Shown piece by piece: positions 25,085 to 32,659 of a DNA stretch of 64,000 bases; position 1 is the stretch's first letter; every line of letters begins with the position of its first letter. The stretch covers positions 124,001 through 188,000 of the forward strand of contig VBWB01000016.1 in assembly GCA_006218045.1 (NCBI GenBank), given 5' to 3'. The stretch comes from Stygiobacter sp. GTDB taxonomy: Bacteria > Pseudomonadota > Alphaproteobacteria > Rhodospirillales > Magnetospirillaceae. The notes beneath the pieces were generated by a model. The model did not search any database. It worked only from the letters and a program-made list of their open reading frames with translations, and had not been told where the DNA came from. Position numbers and translations under genes: made by a program.

Positions 25085-25149
25085 TCCGCCGCGCTGCCCT
25101 GATTGATGCCTGCGCCGATCCAGTGGGGCTGGGGAAAGACGGCGCCTGC
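25085..25149 (+). pseudogene. Remnant copy of the mtgA 3' end
   Basis: 65 bp matching 57 of 65 positions of mtgA codons at 21334-21398. In frame it reads [20 protein letters not shown] before diverging to a stop, against the mtgA end [19 protein letters not shown]. It lies between the TetR gene and the NACHT gene, so the efflux cassette is bracketed by the true mtgA end and this diverged copy in the same orientation. Confidence 0.8.
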
Positions 25150-25190
25150 TCAACACAATGAAAAGATTGCGTCGAGCGAAATTTTATCTA

Positions 25191-25214
25191 CCCTTAAGGT
25201 GTATTGCTTAAGGG
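25191..25214. promoter_or_regulatory. Perfect inverted repeat just upstream of the NACHT gene
   Basis: CCCTTAAG (25191-25198) - 8 nt - CTTAAGGG (25207-25214), ending 10 bp before the ATG. It could be an operator, or an mRNA hairpin whose right arm sits beside the ribosome binding site and limits translation. Tight control would suit a toxic defence protein. Function inferred from position only. Confidence 0.45.
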
Positions 25215-25224
25215 CGGGACGGTC

Positions 25225-27873
25225 ATGGGCATTCCTTTTGACATCGATATCAAGCATGCCACCGATTGGCGCACCTTTGCCGGTAAAATGGGCGATGTCG
25301 CCGCCCAGGGCTTCCTGACCGCCTTGGGCGGCGACGGTATCAGCGGCGGCATCTCCGCCCTGTTCGACGCCCTGGCCGCCATCGGCAAGACCGAGAAATC
25401 GCCGGGGCGGCAGGGCTGGGAATTGTTCTGCCTGTCCTTCGCCTGGGCCTTCGATTCCCTGCGCCAGGATTTCTGCAAACCCGATGTGGCCAAACAGGCG
25501 GCGAAAGCAGCGCTGGAACAGGCGCGCACCCGCCTGACCGAGGCACAATACGAAATCACCACGGATTTCCTGAACTATCCCAGCAGCCTGCCGCTGTACC
25601 GGGAAATCCGCGATGCCTTCGTCGACCGCCGGGCCGAGTTCCGCCCGCAAGGCACGGAAAGCGCGGAAAGCCTGAAAGCCCGTTTCGATTCCGCCTTCAA
25701 CCGCGCCATCCATGCGGTATGGTCGCAACAGCCCGACCGCTTCGCCGCCCTGGCCCAGGCGCTGCACGCCCCCGGCCTCGAGGCCAGCGCATCCGAACGG
25801 CAATGGCAGGCCTATCGCCAACAGCTGATCCATGAATTCACCGTCAAGCCGGTCTTCGGCCAGGAACAGACCCGGGTGTCGCTGTCGCAGCTTTACGTGC
25901 CGCTGCGCGGGACATGGCGGGAGAAGGCCAAAGGCCGCGATGAGCGCTATCAGGAACACATCCCCGAGCGCGCCCCGCGCCATCTGCTGCGCCTGGATGA
26001 CATGCTGGACAATTGGGTGGATGCCACATCGTCCAAAGAAGACTGGCTGCGCCTGATCGGCGGCGGGCCGGGCAGCGGCAAATCCACCACCTTGAAGGCA
26101 TTGGCCGCCCGCTTGGCCGGGCGCGACGATATCCGCCCGATCTATGTGCCGCTACAACACATGAATCTAAACCAATCACTGCGCGAGGCGGTGAATTCCT
26201 GGCTGACGCAGACGGTGGAATCAGCGTTCCGCCAGCCGCCACTGGAACGCCAAGCGGTGGAAAACGGCCCGCGTCTGGTGCTGATCTTCGACGGCCTCGA
26301 CGAATTGTCCCGTCCCGGCGGCGAGGGGGCTGCGCAGGTGGTCAATTTGTTCGCCAACCGCCTGCAAGCGCTGCGCAACGAATTGGGGACACACATCCTG
26401 GCCCTGGTGGCCAGCCGTACCGTCGGGTTCCAAGAGGCGATCAAATATTTGGCTACCCAGCCGGAGCAAGCCGTCGAGGTGGCAGGATTATGCCTCCTTG
26501 GCAACACCAGCAACATGATCGGCGACGAAGCGATCAAGAGGCAGGATCAACGTCCAGATTGGTGGTACAGCTACGCCATCGCCACCGGCCAGCGGAGTGC
26601 CACCCCGGTGGCGATGACCCATAAATCCTTGAAGACTCTGACCACTGAACCGTTGCTATGCTATTTACTGGCCCTATCCGGCTATGTCACCGACAACTGG
26701 CGGGAAGCGGCGGAAAACCACAACCGCATCTATGAAAGACTGATCGGCGATGTGTGGCGGCGCGGCTGGGGCGACGGCGGTCGGTTGGGGCCGGGACGGG
26801 CCCTGACGCAAGAGGATTTCGTCCGCCTGATGGAAAGCGTGGCCCTGGCCGCCTGGCATGGCGGCGACACCCGTACCGCCGACGAAACCCGCTTCGCCGA
26901 GGCCTGCGACATCCTTGGCACCACGGACATATGGGCGGATTTCAAGAATATCAACGGCCCGGACATGGGCAATTTGGCACTGACTTTTTACCTGAAGACC
27001 TGTGACCACGACCGCCGTGGATTTGAATTCACCCATAAGAGCTTTGGTGACTACCTGACCGCCCGCGCCCTGTTTGCCATCGCCAGGGATTTGGCGCCAC
27101 AGATCAAACGCAATAAAAAGTCAGCAGCGGGAGAATGGCTGAAAGCCATCGGCAATGGGAAACTGACAGCCGAAATCATCGACTTCATTCGGGCGGAAGC
27201 GAGCCTTGCTGGCCCCCAAACCTGCAAAGATGTGCAAGCCAGCTTTGAAATGCTGGCGCCCCATGCCCTTGCAGAAGGCTTGCCAGCCCATAATGATGCG
27301 AAATATTGGCGTGAAGCGGAGATCCGACAGGACTCGGCGGAATGGGCCGTTTGGGCGATGATGAATGCGGCAGCGCGCATCACCGGCACTCTGTCGAACA
27401 TAAAATTCCCAGACAGAAATTCGCTCGACGCCTTACTCTCCAGAGTCAGACATGACGGGCATCTATTCAACACATGCCTATCCCATACAGAAATAAATCA
27501 TACAGATATAATCTTAAGATCACTACACATCATGGATATAACTCGGTCAAATATTAAAGATGTAAAATTTACGCAAGTTCAAACAACTCAATCTACTATG
27601 ACCAACACAATATTTACAGGGTGTGCCTTTTACGGCGTTTCATTTATTCGCAGCTTCATCTCTGACGCAAAATTTTACAACTGTACCTTCAAAGACAGCC
27701 TATTTGAGTATTGCGATATTTCGAATACATACATTGAAAACACCACCACAGACGAAAAATTATGTGGCGAAATTGGCGCACAAGGCACGCTCCGGAAAGA
27801 CGGACTCATACTCATCCCCCCCGGTTACCTGAATACCGACGAGGACGGCAACATCCGCTTCACCCCGAAATAG
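25225..27873 (+). CDS. NACHT-domain STAND NTPase with pentapeptide repeats, candidate antiphage protein
   Basis: 882 residues in three parts. Residues 1-~265 are an unidentified, mostly helical N-terminal domain, in the place of an effector or signalling domain. The NACHT module has Walker A GGGPGSGKSTTL (~279-290), Walker B LIFDGLDEL (~353-361), an Arg sensor region (LVASRTVGF), TTEPLLCYLL and FEFTHKSFGDYLTAR (~600-615), all typical of bacterial NACHT proteins. The end (~745-840) is pentapeptide-repeat-like (FTGCAFYGVSF, AKFYNCTFKDSLFEYCDIS) and probably acts as the ligand-sensing solenoid. Such proteins sense phage components and trigger abortive infection. The ATG at 25225 is used; a TTG at 25204 lies inside an inverted repeat. 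The pentapeptide part is strikingly AT-rich, and the last codons are duplicated at 39166-39188. Confidence 0.88.
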   Translation: MGIPFDIDIKHATDWRTFAGKMGDVAAQGFLTALGGDGISGGISALFDALAAIGKTEKSPGRQGWELFCLSFAWAFDSLRQDFCKPDVAKQAAKAALEQARTRLTEAQYEITTDFLNYPSSLPLYREIRDAFVDRRAEFRPQGTESAESLKARFDSAFNRAIHAVWSQQPDRFAALAQALHAPGLEASASERQWQAYRQQLIHEFTVKPVFGQEQTRVSLSQLYVPLRGTWREKAKGRDERYQEHIPERAPRHLLRLDDMLDNWVDATSSKEDWLRLIGGGPGSGKSTTLKALAARLAGRDDIRPIYVPLQHMNLNQSLREAVNSWLTQTVESAFRQPPLERQAVENGPRLVLIFDGLDELSRPGGEGAAQVVNLFANRLQALRNELGTHILALVASRTVGFQEAIKYLATQPEQAVEVAGLCLLGNTSNMIGDEAIKRQDQRPDWWYSYAIATGQRSATPVAMTHKSLKTLTTEPLLCYLLALSGYVTDNWREAAENHNRIYERLIGDVWRRGWGDGGRLGPGRALTQEDFVRLMESVALAAWHGGDTRTADETRFAEACDILGTTDIWADFKNINGPDMGNLALTFYLKTCDHDRRGFEFTHKSFGDYLTARALFAIARDLAPQIKRNKKSAAGEWLKAIGNGKLTAEIIDFIRAEASLAGPQTCKDVQASFEMLAPHALAEGLPAHNDAKYWREAEIRQDSAEWAVWAMMNAAARITGTLSNIKFPDRNSLDALLSRVRHDGHLFNTCLSHTEINHTDIILRSLHIMDITRSNIKDVKFTQVQTTQSTMTNTIFTGCAFYGVSFIRSFISDAKFYNCTFKDSLFEYCDISNTYIENTTTDEKLCGEIGAQGTLRKDGLILIPPGYLNTDEDGNIRFTPK

Positions 27874-27874
27874 C
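27851..27874 (+). repeat. Direct repeat copy 1 (3' end of the NACHT gene)
   Basis: 24 bp covering the last codons (IRFTPK) and stop of the NACHT gene plus one base. It is identical to 39166-39189 and in the same orientation. It abuts the TGT start of the transposon-like block at 27875. Confidence 0.95.
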
Positions 27875-27934
27875 TGTAGGGTGACGTAATAGTTTCATAC
27901 TGAAATGGCGTTAACACGCTGGTTTATCGTCACC
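27875..27934 (+). repeat. Tn7-like left-end element B
   Basis: Starts TGTAGGGTGACG, contains GTTTCATACTGAAA and ends ATCGTCACC. Positions 27875-27900 pair as inverted repeat with 39141-39166. The core 27880-27934 is the 55-bp relative of element A. It begins immediately after the 24-bp direct repeat at the end of the NACHT gene. Confidence 0.75.
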
Positions 27935-28223
27935 GCAGGTCCCAGGGCATGGGCTAAGGTTTCATACTTTTCCGTGGGCATAGACGTACCACCAAGCCTG
28001 CATGACGTGAACGAATCATACCGGCCGATGCCCGCCAGTACCTCCCCATGACACCAACGAGAACAAAGCATGACAGAGATGCAGCATGGTTGCCCATGGC
28101 AACCATCCGGAAAAGAAACGGCAAGCGTCCATAGGTGACGGACGGCTCATCCCTCTTCTCATTCTCGAAACCAGCGAACGGCCTGATCTGGAAGAGTTGA
28201 TCCGGTGACCTGCCATGGAACGC

Positions 28224-28431
28224 TCACGCAACCATTGGTCGCACACCATCCAAAGTTACGCTGTCTGGAGCGGGTTGGCCGACAGGCTTTGTGCAGGCCC
28301 GACGCGCGCTCATCTCGAAGGCACACCGCAGACGGACAACAGCGTCCCGCTTGGCGGCGACAAATCTCCGCCGCCGCGGCTCTGGCCACAGACTCAATGA
28401 TCCGTTCTTCTGAAATCCTGCCGCGTTTCAT
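28224..28431 (-). pseudogene. Remnant of an IS3-family transposase
   Basis: The minus strand begins MKRGRISEERIIESV, like an IS3-family OrfA start. After a frame change it continues RDAVVRLRCAFEMSARRAC, like the start of OrfB, and then stops. The helix-turn-helix, the leucine zipper and the whole DDE catalytic domain are missing, so this is an internally deleted, dead fragment. It lies close to the left end of the larger element. Confidence 0.6.
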
Positions 28432-28628
28432 AAGTCCGCCCTTTCTGTGGGCCGGATTCCACTTCATTTTTGAGGAAATCAACCCAGGCCGACCAAAGGG
28501 CAAGTGTGTAAAAACCATTAACTTCATTTGTTAAATATATGCCGTGATCTTTTCACGGTAACTTGTTTGCAGTTGCGTGATGCGATACCTTCGCATGTCC
28601 AACGGCGCGATTTGCGGAGTTCGCGGTC

Positions 28629-30344
28629 ATGAGCTTTATTGACGGATTGAAGATTCGAAACAAGATTCTGGTCTCGATCGTGACCGTGGTGATGGCGGCG
28701 ACGGCGGCCTTGACCTATCTGTCCGTCACTCTCAAAAACACCACCGATGAGTTTAATCATCTGATCTTCGGGCCGCTGGAAGCCGCCAGGGTCGGGAGCG
28801 AATGGCAATTTCAACTGGCGGAGATGGGGCGGCTGACCAATCAGGCCCTGTTGCAGGGCGACACTATCAATTTGGCGGATTTGCGCACCAAGCTGACGGC
28901 CATCAACGCGGCGCGCCGGACGTCGCGTGAAACGTTGCAGGGCTTGTTGCCCGAATACGCGCAGCGATGGACCGAGATGAACGCGACGGCCGCGCTTTTG
29001 AACACGGATGCGGACAAGTTCCTGACTCTGTTGGGCCAGCCCGGGGGCACCGCCGCCGCTGACCGTTTCTGGAGCGAAGCCGGACGTCCGGCCCTGATCA
29101 AGCAGCGCGACGCCCTGCAGACCATCATCGAAGAGGTGAAAAGCAAGGCCCATCAGGAAACCGACGCCGTCGAGGACGATGTCCACAAAGCGTTGCTGCA
29201 TTCGGTCCTGGGCGCCTCTATCGGCATGCTGTTGGCGACTCTGCTGGCCCTTTATATCGCCCAAACCCGCATCGTGCGGCCGCTTTCGGTGCTGACCACC
29301 AAGACGGTGCGTCTGTCCAAGGGCGATGACGCGTTTGATCTGAACGAAGTGGATCGGCGCGACGAGCTGGGCGATCTGGGCCGGGCGCTGCAAAGCTTCA
29401 AGGATAACGCCGCCACCTTGCGCGCCATGACCAAGGCCGAGGCGGTGACCCGCCAGATTGGCGAAGTGATCGGCGCCGCCGCCAACAAGGATTTTTCCGC
29501 CAAGGTCGATCTCAACCTGACCGAAGGGTTCTTGAAGGACATCGGTGTGGCCGTCAACCGCTTGCTGGAAACCTGCGCCGGGGCGTTTAAGGATTTCACC
29601 CAGCAAGCCACCCAAACCGCCCTTTCCGTGGATGAAGCCAGCACCGCGGTCGGTCAGATTTCCGACGGCGCCCGCACCCAGACCAATCAATTGGCCCAGG
29701 TTTCCACCGCTTTGGGCGATGCCGCCCAGGCCATCCGTTTGGTGACGCAGACCGCCGGCAGCGCCCGCGACAAGGCGGAAGTCGCCGCCAAGGCGGTGGA
29801 TGCCGGCAAGGACGCGGTGGGGCAATTGGCCACCATCGTCGAAGCCATCACCCAGAACAGCCGCAAGGTCAATCAGATCACCCAGGTGATCGCCCAGATC
29901 GCCGACCGCACCCACATCTTGTCGTTGAATGCCGCCATCGAGGCGGCGCGGGCCGGCGAACACGGCAAGGGCTTCGTGGTGGTGGCGCAGGAAGTGGGCA
30001 AGCTGGCGGAAAGCTCGGCCCAGAACGCCAAGCAGATCGCCGACATCGTCGAACAGGCGTCGCAAGAAGCGTTGCTGGGCAAGGCCGCCACCAAGACGGT
30101 GGGCGATTGCATGGGCGACATCGCGTCGGGCACCGACGAAACCAACACGATGATCCGTTCCATCGCGGTCGCCATGGACGAACAGCAAGCCACCGTGGCG
30201 CAGATCGAAGGCAATGTGGCGGCGTTGAAGAACATCGCCCTGACCAATTCCAGCTCGGCGGAAGAAATCACCGCCACCATGATCCAATTGTCCAAGCAGT
30301 CCAACACCATGCGCCAGCGTCTCGCCGAATTCAAAACGGCCTGA
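28629..30344 (+). CDS. Methyl-accepting chemotaxis protein of the chemosensory operon
   Basis: 571 residues: transmembrane helix ~13-33 ([20 protein letters not shown]), a helical periplasmic sensor (~35-190, four-helix-bundle-like), a second helix (~193-215, [20 protein letters not shown]), HAMP, then a signalling domain with tip [20 protein letters not shown]. It is the first gene of the operon and the dedicated receptor for the CheA encoded downstream. Ligand unknown. The ATG at 28629 has GGAG upstream. cheR follows after 7 bp. Confidence 0.92.
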   Translation: MSFIDGLKIRNKILVSIVTVVMAATAALTYLSVTLKNTTDEFNHLIFGPLEAARVGSEWQFQLAEMGRLTNQALLQGDTINLADLRTKLTAINAARRTSRETLQGLLPEYAQRWTEMNATAALLNTDADKFLTLLGQPGGTAAADRFWSEAGRPALIKQRDALQTIIEEVKSKAHQETDAVEDDVHKALLHSVLGASIGMLLATLLALYIAQTRIVRPLSVLTTKTVRLSKGDDAFDLNEVDRRDELGDLGRALQSFKDNAATLRAMTKAEAVTRQIGEVIGAAANKDFSAKVDLNLTEGFLKDIGVAVNRLLETCAGAFKDFTQQATQTALSVDEASTAVGQISDGARTQTNQLAQVSTALGDAAQAIRLVTQTAGSARDKAEVAAKAVDAGKDAVGQLATIVEAITQNSRKVNQITQVIAQIADRTHILSLNAAIEAARAGEHGKGFVVVAQEVGKLAESSAQNAKQIADIVEQASQEALLGKAATKTVGDCMGDIASGTDETNTMIRSIAVAMDEQQATVAQIEGNVAALKNIALTNSSSAEEITATMIQLSKQSNTMRQRLAEFKTA

Positions 30345-30351
30345 GCCCGTC

Positions 30352-31194
30352 ATGGAAGAGACGTCGACGCGTCTGGCGCACTTGATCGAGGAGCGCATCG
30401 GCATGCAAGCCAAGCTGTCGATTCCCCGGATCGCGGCCATGCTTGAAACCATGGCACCGGCCGCGCGCCAGACGTGGAGCAAATCCTTGTTGGATTCCCA
30501 ACCCGACGATCCGTCCTGGCTGGATTTCATCGAAGACATTTTCAATCACGAAACGTTTTTCTTTCGCCACCCCCGTCAATTGCAGCATCTGGCCGAAAAC
30601 GTCCTGCCGGATCTGATCCGGGCGCGGCGGCAGCGCGGCGAAACCCGGTTCCGAGTGTGGTGCGCCGGATGTTCCTCGGGCGAGGAAGTGCACTCCATCG
30701 CCCTGTTGGTCCGCCAGTCCCTGGCGTCCCCTGAAGGGGGGGGCGTTGGTCAGTGGGACCTGGAATTCCTGGGCACGGATTTGTCGTCCCGCATCCTGGA
30801 CACCGCCCGCCGGGGCCATTACGTCGCCAGTCCGGGGTTGAACAGTTTCCGCGACATTCCCGATTACGCCCAGGATTGGTTCCGGGCCGTGCTGCATGAA
30901 GGCCGCGATGTCTGGAGCCCGGATCCCGATCTGGCCCGGCGCATGCGGTTCCTGCCCCATAACCTGACCTGCGACCCGCCCCCCCTGGGGGATGTGGATC
31001 TGGTTCTGTGCCGCAACATCCTGATTTATTTCAACCTGCGCCACGCCCATGCCGCCATCGCCACACTGGCCCAGGCGTTGCGCCCTGGCGGCATCCTGGT
31101 GCTGGGACCAGCGGACGGATTACGCGAAGCGCCGGGGCTGGAGATGGTCTGCGACCCCCAAGCGGTTGTCTGGCGCAAGCGGGAGGCGGCATGA
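30352..31194 (+). CDS. cheR: Chemoreceptor methyltransferase CheR
   Basis: 280 residues. The N-terminal helical part is followed by the SAM-binding fold with VWCAGCSSGEEVHSIAL and the late motif VDLVLCRNILIYFN. HETFFFRHPRQLQHL is the usual CheR segment before the SAM site. It methylates glutamates on the receptor for adaptation. The stop overlaps the cheB start (ATGA). Confidence 0.93.
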   Translation: MEETSTRLAHLIEERIGMQAKLSIPRIAAMLETMAPAARQTWSKSLLDSQPDDPSWLDFIEDIFNHETFFFRHPRQLQHLAENVLPDLIRARRQRGETRFRVWCAGCSSGEEVHSIALLVRQSLASPEGGGVGQWDLEFLGTDLSSRILDTARRGHYVASPGLNSFRDIPDYAQDWFRAVLHEGRDVWSPDPDLARRMRFLPHNLTCDPPPLGDVDLVLCRNILIYFNLRHAHAAIATLAQALRPGGILVLGPADGLREAPGLEMVCDPQAVVWRKREAA

Positions 31195-32234
31195 CCACGC
31201 GGGTAAGTGTCGCCACCGCGTCTTCGTTCCTGTCTTTGGTGATCCGCCGCACCCTGGCGGCGGTGCGCCATATGGACAGCCTGCCCGTGGACCGCGATGC
31301 CCAAACCGCCGTGACCACCCTGACCGCCAATCCGGAACTGGCCATCATCGACGCCGAATTGTTGGGCGGCGAGGACGGGGCCTTGACGGTGGCGTTGGCA
31401 CGCCGGACGCGCCCAAGCATCGTGCTGGATTCCTATGGCCGGGGCATCCCCACTGCCTTGGCCGCCTGCCCGCACATATACGCCCTGAGCGGACGACTGA
31501 AGGGCGAACTGGATCTGGAAAGCATCGAATCCGGCTTGCGCCCGCTGATCAGCGAAGCACGGCGCAACCGCCCCTTGATCGCACATGACCAGCCCGTGGT
31601 GGTCCCGAAGCCGCCTTCGGGCCCGGCCTTGCCGCCCGCCGGCGCGCTGGATCTGGTGGTGGTGGGCGTATCCACCGGTGGGCCGCCGTTGTTATTGCAA
31701 TTGATGTGCGACTTGCGCGAACCGATGGTGCCGCTGTTGATCGTTCAGCACATGCCGGAAAACCATACCGCCGGTTTCGCCGCCAGGCTGGCCGAGGAAT
31801 GCGGCCGCGAGGTGGTGGAAGTGGGGGCGGGACCGTTGCCGCCGCCCCATGTCATCGGCGTGGTGCGCGGCGGGCGCGATTACGGGGTGATCCGCCGCCC
31901 CAGCGGCGGATTGTCCCTGCGCGAAGTGCGTTTGCCCGACAATCCGTTCCATCCCAGTATCGATTCCGTGCTGCTAAGCGCCGTCGCCGCCGACCTGGCG
32001 GTCGCCGCCGCCATCCTGACCGGCATGGGTCAGGATGGGGCCGAAGGCGCGGTGGCGTTGGCCGCACGCGGCTTGCCGGTGGTGGCCCAGAGGCCCGACA
32101 CCTGCGCCGTGGCGGGCATGCCGCAGGCGGTCATCGATCGTGGTGCGGCCCAGCGCGTCTGCGGTCCCGAGGGATTGATCACGACCTTGAACACGTGGTG
32201 TTCCGCATCGACCCAACGCGAGGATTGCCCATGA
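31191..32234 (+). CDS. cheB: Chemoreceptor methylesterase CheB with degenerate receiver
   Basis: 347 residues. The C-terminal methylesterase is intact: GVSTGGPP (catalytic Ser), IVQHMPENHT (His) and TGMGQDGAEG (Asp). The N-terminal ~120 residues occupy the receiver position but read VATASSF where the acidic pair should be. An Asp at ~54 (AIIDAELLGG) remains; no clear switch Thr/Ser-Lys pair is seen. It may therefore not be regulated by phosphorylation in the normal way. Its stop overlaps the next gene by 4 bp. Confidence 0.9.
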   Translation: MTTRVSVATASSFLSLVIRRTLAAVRHMDSLPVDRDAQTAVTTLTANPELAIIDAELLGGEDGALTVALARRTRPSIVLDSYGRGIPTALAACPHIYALSGRLKGELDLESIESGLRPLISEARRNRPLIAHDQPVVVPKPPSGPALPPAGALDLVVVGVSTGGPPLLLQLMCDLREPMVPLLIVQHMPENHTAGFAARLAEECGREVVEVGAGPLPPPHVIGVVRGGRDYGVIRRPSGGLSLREVRLPDNPFHPSIDSVLLSAVAADLAVAAAILTGMGQDGAEGAVALAARGLPVVAQRPDTCAVAGMPQAVIDRGAAQRVCGPEGLITTLNTWCSASTQREDCP

Positions 32235-32659
32235 CACGCCCCCCTGTCGGATTGGTGCTGATCACTGCGGACACCACCTTCGCCACCCTTTTCCGCCATG
32301 CGTTGGAAACGCGCGAGGATCTGGTCGTGCACGACGCCGTCATCCCCGATCAGGCGCTTGAGACCGTCCGTCGCCATGGCCCCGCCCATGTCGTCGTCGA
32401 TGCCGACGGACAGGCCGTGGCCAATGTGGTGCGCCTGTGCCGCAAACTTTTGCTGGTCCGTCCGGTGGGGGTGGTGCTGACCGGGGCCTATCTGGGGCTG
32501 GGTTCGGCGGTCCTCACCCACATCCTGGAAGCGGTGCCGGCCCGATCGGTGATGAAGCCGGGAGGCTGCGCCGGATTGGCCCTGGCCGACGAGACCACGG
32601 CCGCTAGCTTTGCCGACGCCCTGGTCCGCGCCCTTGGTTGCGGAACGGAGGCGGCATGA
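32231..32659 (+). CDS. Pseudo-receiver-like protein, 142 residues
   Basis: Size and pattern of alternating hydrophobic strands (VGLVLITADTTFATLF, AHVVVDADGQAVANV, LVRPVGVVLTGAYLG) suggest a response-regulator fold. The receiver acidic pair is absent and the putative Asp site reads VVVDAD. It resembles the degenerate receiver at the front of the adjacent CheB in style. Coupled to cheB and cheA by 4-bp overlaps on both sides, so it is a true operon member. It might be a phosphorylation-independent adaptor. Function unknown. Confidence 0.65.
   Translation: MTRPPVGLVLITADTTFATLFRHALETREDLVVHDAVIPDQALETVRRHGPAHVVVDADGQAVANVVRLCRKLLLVRPVGVVLTGAYLGLGSAVLTHILEAVPARSVMKPGGCAGLALADETTAASFADALVRALGCGTEAA

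Larger units (their letters stand above)
27874..28628. other. Decayed 755-bp stretch between the NACHT gene and the chemosensory operon
   Basis: Holds transposon end B (27875-27934), a further GTTTCATAC site (27964-27972), a strong palindrome ATGGTTGCC-CAT-GGCAACCAT at 28086-28106, an IS3-type transposase remnant (28224-28431) and, at about 28541-28560, a short CCGTGA...TCACGG stem in the receptor leader. Short open frames here show no ribosome binding sites or coding character. The chemosensory promoter must lie in the AT-rich part after 28500. Confidence 0.6.

Noticed and set aside
21411-25149. A complete genomic island with its own integrase around the efflux cassette
   Set aside because: The mtgA end duplication is real, but no integrase, tRNA or phage gene is present, so only a footprint of rearrangement is claimed.
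28016-28249. Minus-strand 77-codon frame beginning MVCDQWLRERS
   Set aside because: No motif, no ribosome binding site, lies in decayed DNA containing a palindrome.
28159-28527. Functional minus-strand gene of 122 codons
   Set aside because: Its start resembles IS3 OrfA, but the rest is frame-shifted and lacks catalytic domains; treated as a pseudogene fragment.
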